Source: Caulobacter sp.
Lineage (GTDB): Bacteria > Pseudomonadota > Alphaproteobacteria > Caulobacterales > Caulobacteraceae
NCBI GenBank assembly: GCA_019636175.1
Contig: JAHBYC010000003.1
Span: forward strand, 62,001-126,000
Length of the DNA: 64,000 bases
Direction: 5' to 3'
The notes below the pieces were generated by a model, which saw nothing but the letters and a program-made list of their open reading frames with translations, ran no database searches and had not been told where the DNA came from. Below are positions 63,003 to 64,000 of the stretch, in pieces. Every line of letters starts with the position of its first letter. Position 1 is the first letter of the stretch. Both the position numbers and the translations under genes were made by a program.

Positions 63003-63956
63003 TCAGAAGCTGATGGCGGCGCTATCGAGGATCGGCTTGCCAGGCGCCGGGGCCTGGATGACGTATCGATAGTTTTTCTCGGCCCGAACATGCAAGACCA
63101 CATCACCAAACGGGATGTCGGATTCCGCGGCGCGAACGGCGTCCAGTCGGGCAAGCGCCGCGGATTTCGCGGCCTCCGAGGCGTTGCGATTGATCACCCA
63201 CATCATCAGCCGCAAGCCGTCACGCAGGACGGAGCGCTGGTCGGCTGTGGCCAGGGGTTCGAGAATCACCGCCACAAGGCGGGTCTGGTTTGCGTCATCG
63301 GTGCAGACGCGCCATTCCCGATCCCAGTAGTCCAATCTGTTGCAGGCGCGGGCCACGGAGGGAAAGAGCGGCCAGGGCCCCGATGCTGGAGGACGTCTGA
63401 TACCTTCGGGCTCCGCCAGCATGATCTTTGCTATCGCCCGCTCCGGGTCGAAGGGATAGCCGCCCCCCGCCGCCAACCTGACCCTCTCGGCCTGCTCCAT
63501 TCGGGACTGCACCTCCAACGGCGCCCAGATCTGATAGCCGCGATAGCTGCTGGCCAGCACCGTGCAGCCCGCAGCGGCCACCAAAAGGACGGCGGTCAGC
63601 CGGCCGGCGAGCCGCCAGCCGGCGGAGGCCGGCCTTTCACCAAAGCCCATTCTGCCTAGAAGGTTGGATCGATTGACAAGCTCGATCAGAATACCGCCGA
63701 GAACCCAGATCAGTTTGGCGCCGGCAAAGGAAACCAGGGCGCTCCAGATCACCGCAAGGGCGGTCACTGACCAGTAGAGATAGGCTTTTTGACGAAGGTC
63801 GAACGTGAAATCGGGGTGTCGTCGCGGCGGCGCCCGCCAAGCCAAAAGACTGAAGGCGCCAAGCAGCGTGACAACCACTGCAAAGAAGATGATCGCGAAC
63901 CGATGCTCGGTCGCCAAATACTCCAGATAGCCCGGAGCGGCTGGCGCGAGGTTCAC
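63003..63956 (-). CDS. Uncharacterised membrane-anchored protein
   Basis: A 317-residue protein with three hydrophobic segments in the N-terminal half (about 20-38, 55-75 with 76-95, 127-147), then a soluble C-terminal domain of about 160 residues (YWDREWRVCTDDANQTRLVA, VLHVRAEKNYRYVIQAPAPG). No known domain is recognised. GTG start at 63956, overlapping an upstream stop as GTGA; the frame remains open to the window edge, so a longer protein is possible. Confidence 0.7.
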   Translation of the reverse strand: MNLAPAAPGYLEYLATEHRFAIIFFAVVVTLLGAFSLLAWRAPPRRHPDFTFDLRQKAYLYWSVTALAVIWSALVSFAGAKLIWVLGGILIELVNRSNLLGRMGFGERPASAGWRLAGRLTAVLLVAAAGCTVLASSYRGYQIWAPLEVQSRMEQAERVRLAAGGGYPFDPERAIAKIMLAEPEGIRRPPASGPWPLFPSVARACNRLDYWDREWRVCTDDANQTRLVAVILEPLATADQRSVLRDGLRLMMWVINRNASEAAKSAALARLDAVRAAESDIPFGDVVLHVRAEKNYRYVIQAPAPGKPILDSAAISF

Positions 63957-64000
63957 CGCCCCGGGGCCACGACCATGCAGGTCTGACGCTTGGCGCTGAG
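63953..64000 (-). CDS. C-terminal end of an upstream gene (truncated by window edge)
   Basis: On the minus strand one frame ends QTCMVVAPGR and then TGA, which overlaps the GTG of the next gene as GTGA. Four-base overlaps of this kind are common in this window, so a gene end is likely, but 15 residues are too few to name a family. Confidence 0.4.
   Translation of the reverse strand, partial: LSAKRQTCMVVAPGR

Noticed and set aside
1..64000. CRISPR array, prophage or insertion sequence
   Set aside because: No regular direct repeats with spacers, phage structural genes or transposase motifs were seen.

Overview
The window is a GC-rich (about two thirds G+C) chromosome segment of an alphaproteobacterium, most likely of the family Caulobacteraceae (Caulobacter, Phenylobacterium or Brevundimonas type). 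This rests on gene order and gene form: the ispDF fusion divergent from dusB-ntrB-ntrC-ntrY-ntrX-D-aminotransferase-hfq-hflX, an NtrC without the sigma-54 contact loop, and a 12-gene type II secretion operon beside a surface lipoprotein and a TonB-dependent receptor. I cannot fix the genus. Coding density is very high, genes often overlap by 1-14 bases, and GTG and TTG starts are frequent.

Layout. 1-3.6 kb: a truncated gene end, a VOC protein, a stand-alone CinA/PncC amidase and a membrane-fused spermidine-synthase-like protein, closed by two palindromic repeats that contain the stop codons of both convergent genes. 3.6-15.1 kb: isoprenoid synthesis (IspDF), tRNA dihydrouridine synthase, the two nitrogen-related two-component systems NtrBC and NtrYX, a D-amino-acid transaminase, Hfq, HflX and an acetyltransferase. 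15.1-23.3 kb: MazG, a sugar:cation symporter, an HU-type protein, and the replication and maintenance group RlpA-SPOR lipoprotein, Tmk, HolB, TatD and MBL hydrolase, followed by tRNA-Ser(UGA).

23.3-29.2 kb is the least explained part: a 960-residue STAND-like ATPase, divergent from an unrecognised 478-residue protein that is translationally coupled to a soluble VirD4/TraG-like ATPase. No other conjugation or type IV secretion gene is present. 29.3-45.4 kb is a protein export block: prepilin peptidase, a surface lipoprotein with a poly-glycine linker, a TonB-dependent receptor, then gspC-D-E-F-G-H-I-J-K-L-M-N and a thirteenth coupled secreted protein. A strong terminator followed by a match to a Pho box lies just before gspC, which suggests control of the secretion operon by phosphate starvation.

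45.4-64 kb is mostly core metabolism and stress: nitronate monooxygenase, permease, acetyltransferase and a TolB-amidohydrolase fusion in one operon; TusA, BrkB, a class III CoA-transferase, a ROK kinase, a zinc-ribbon DNA polymerase IV, a DUF2332 protein, ClpS-ClpA, an SDR, a nucleoside transporter and a membrane protein at the right edge.
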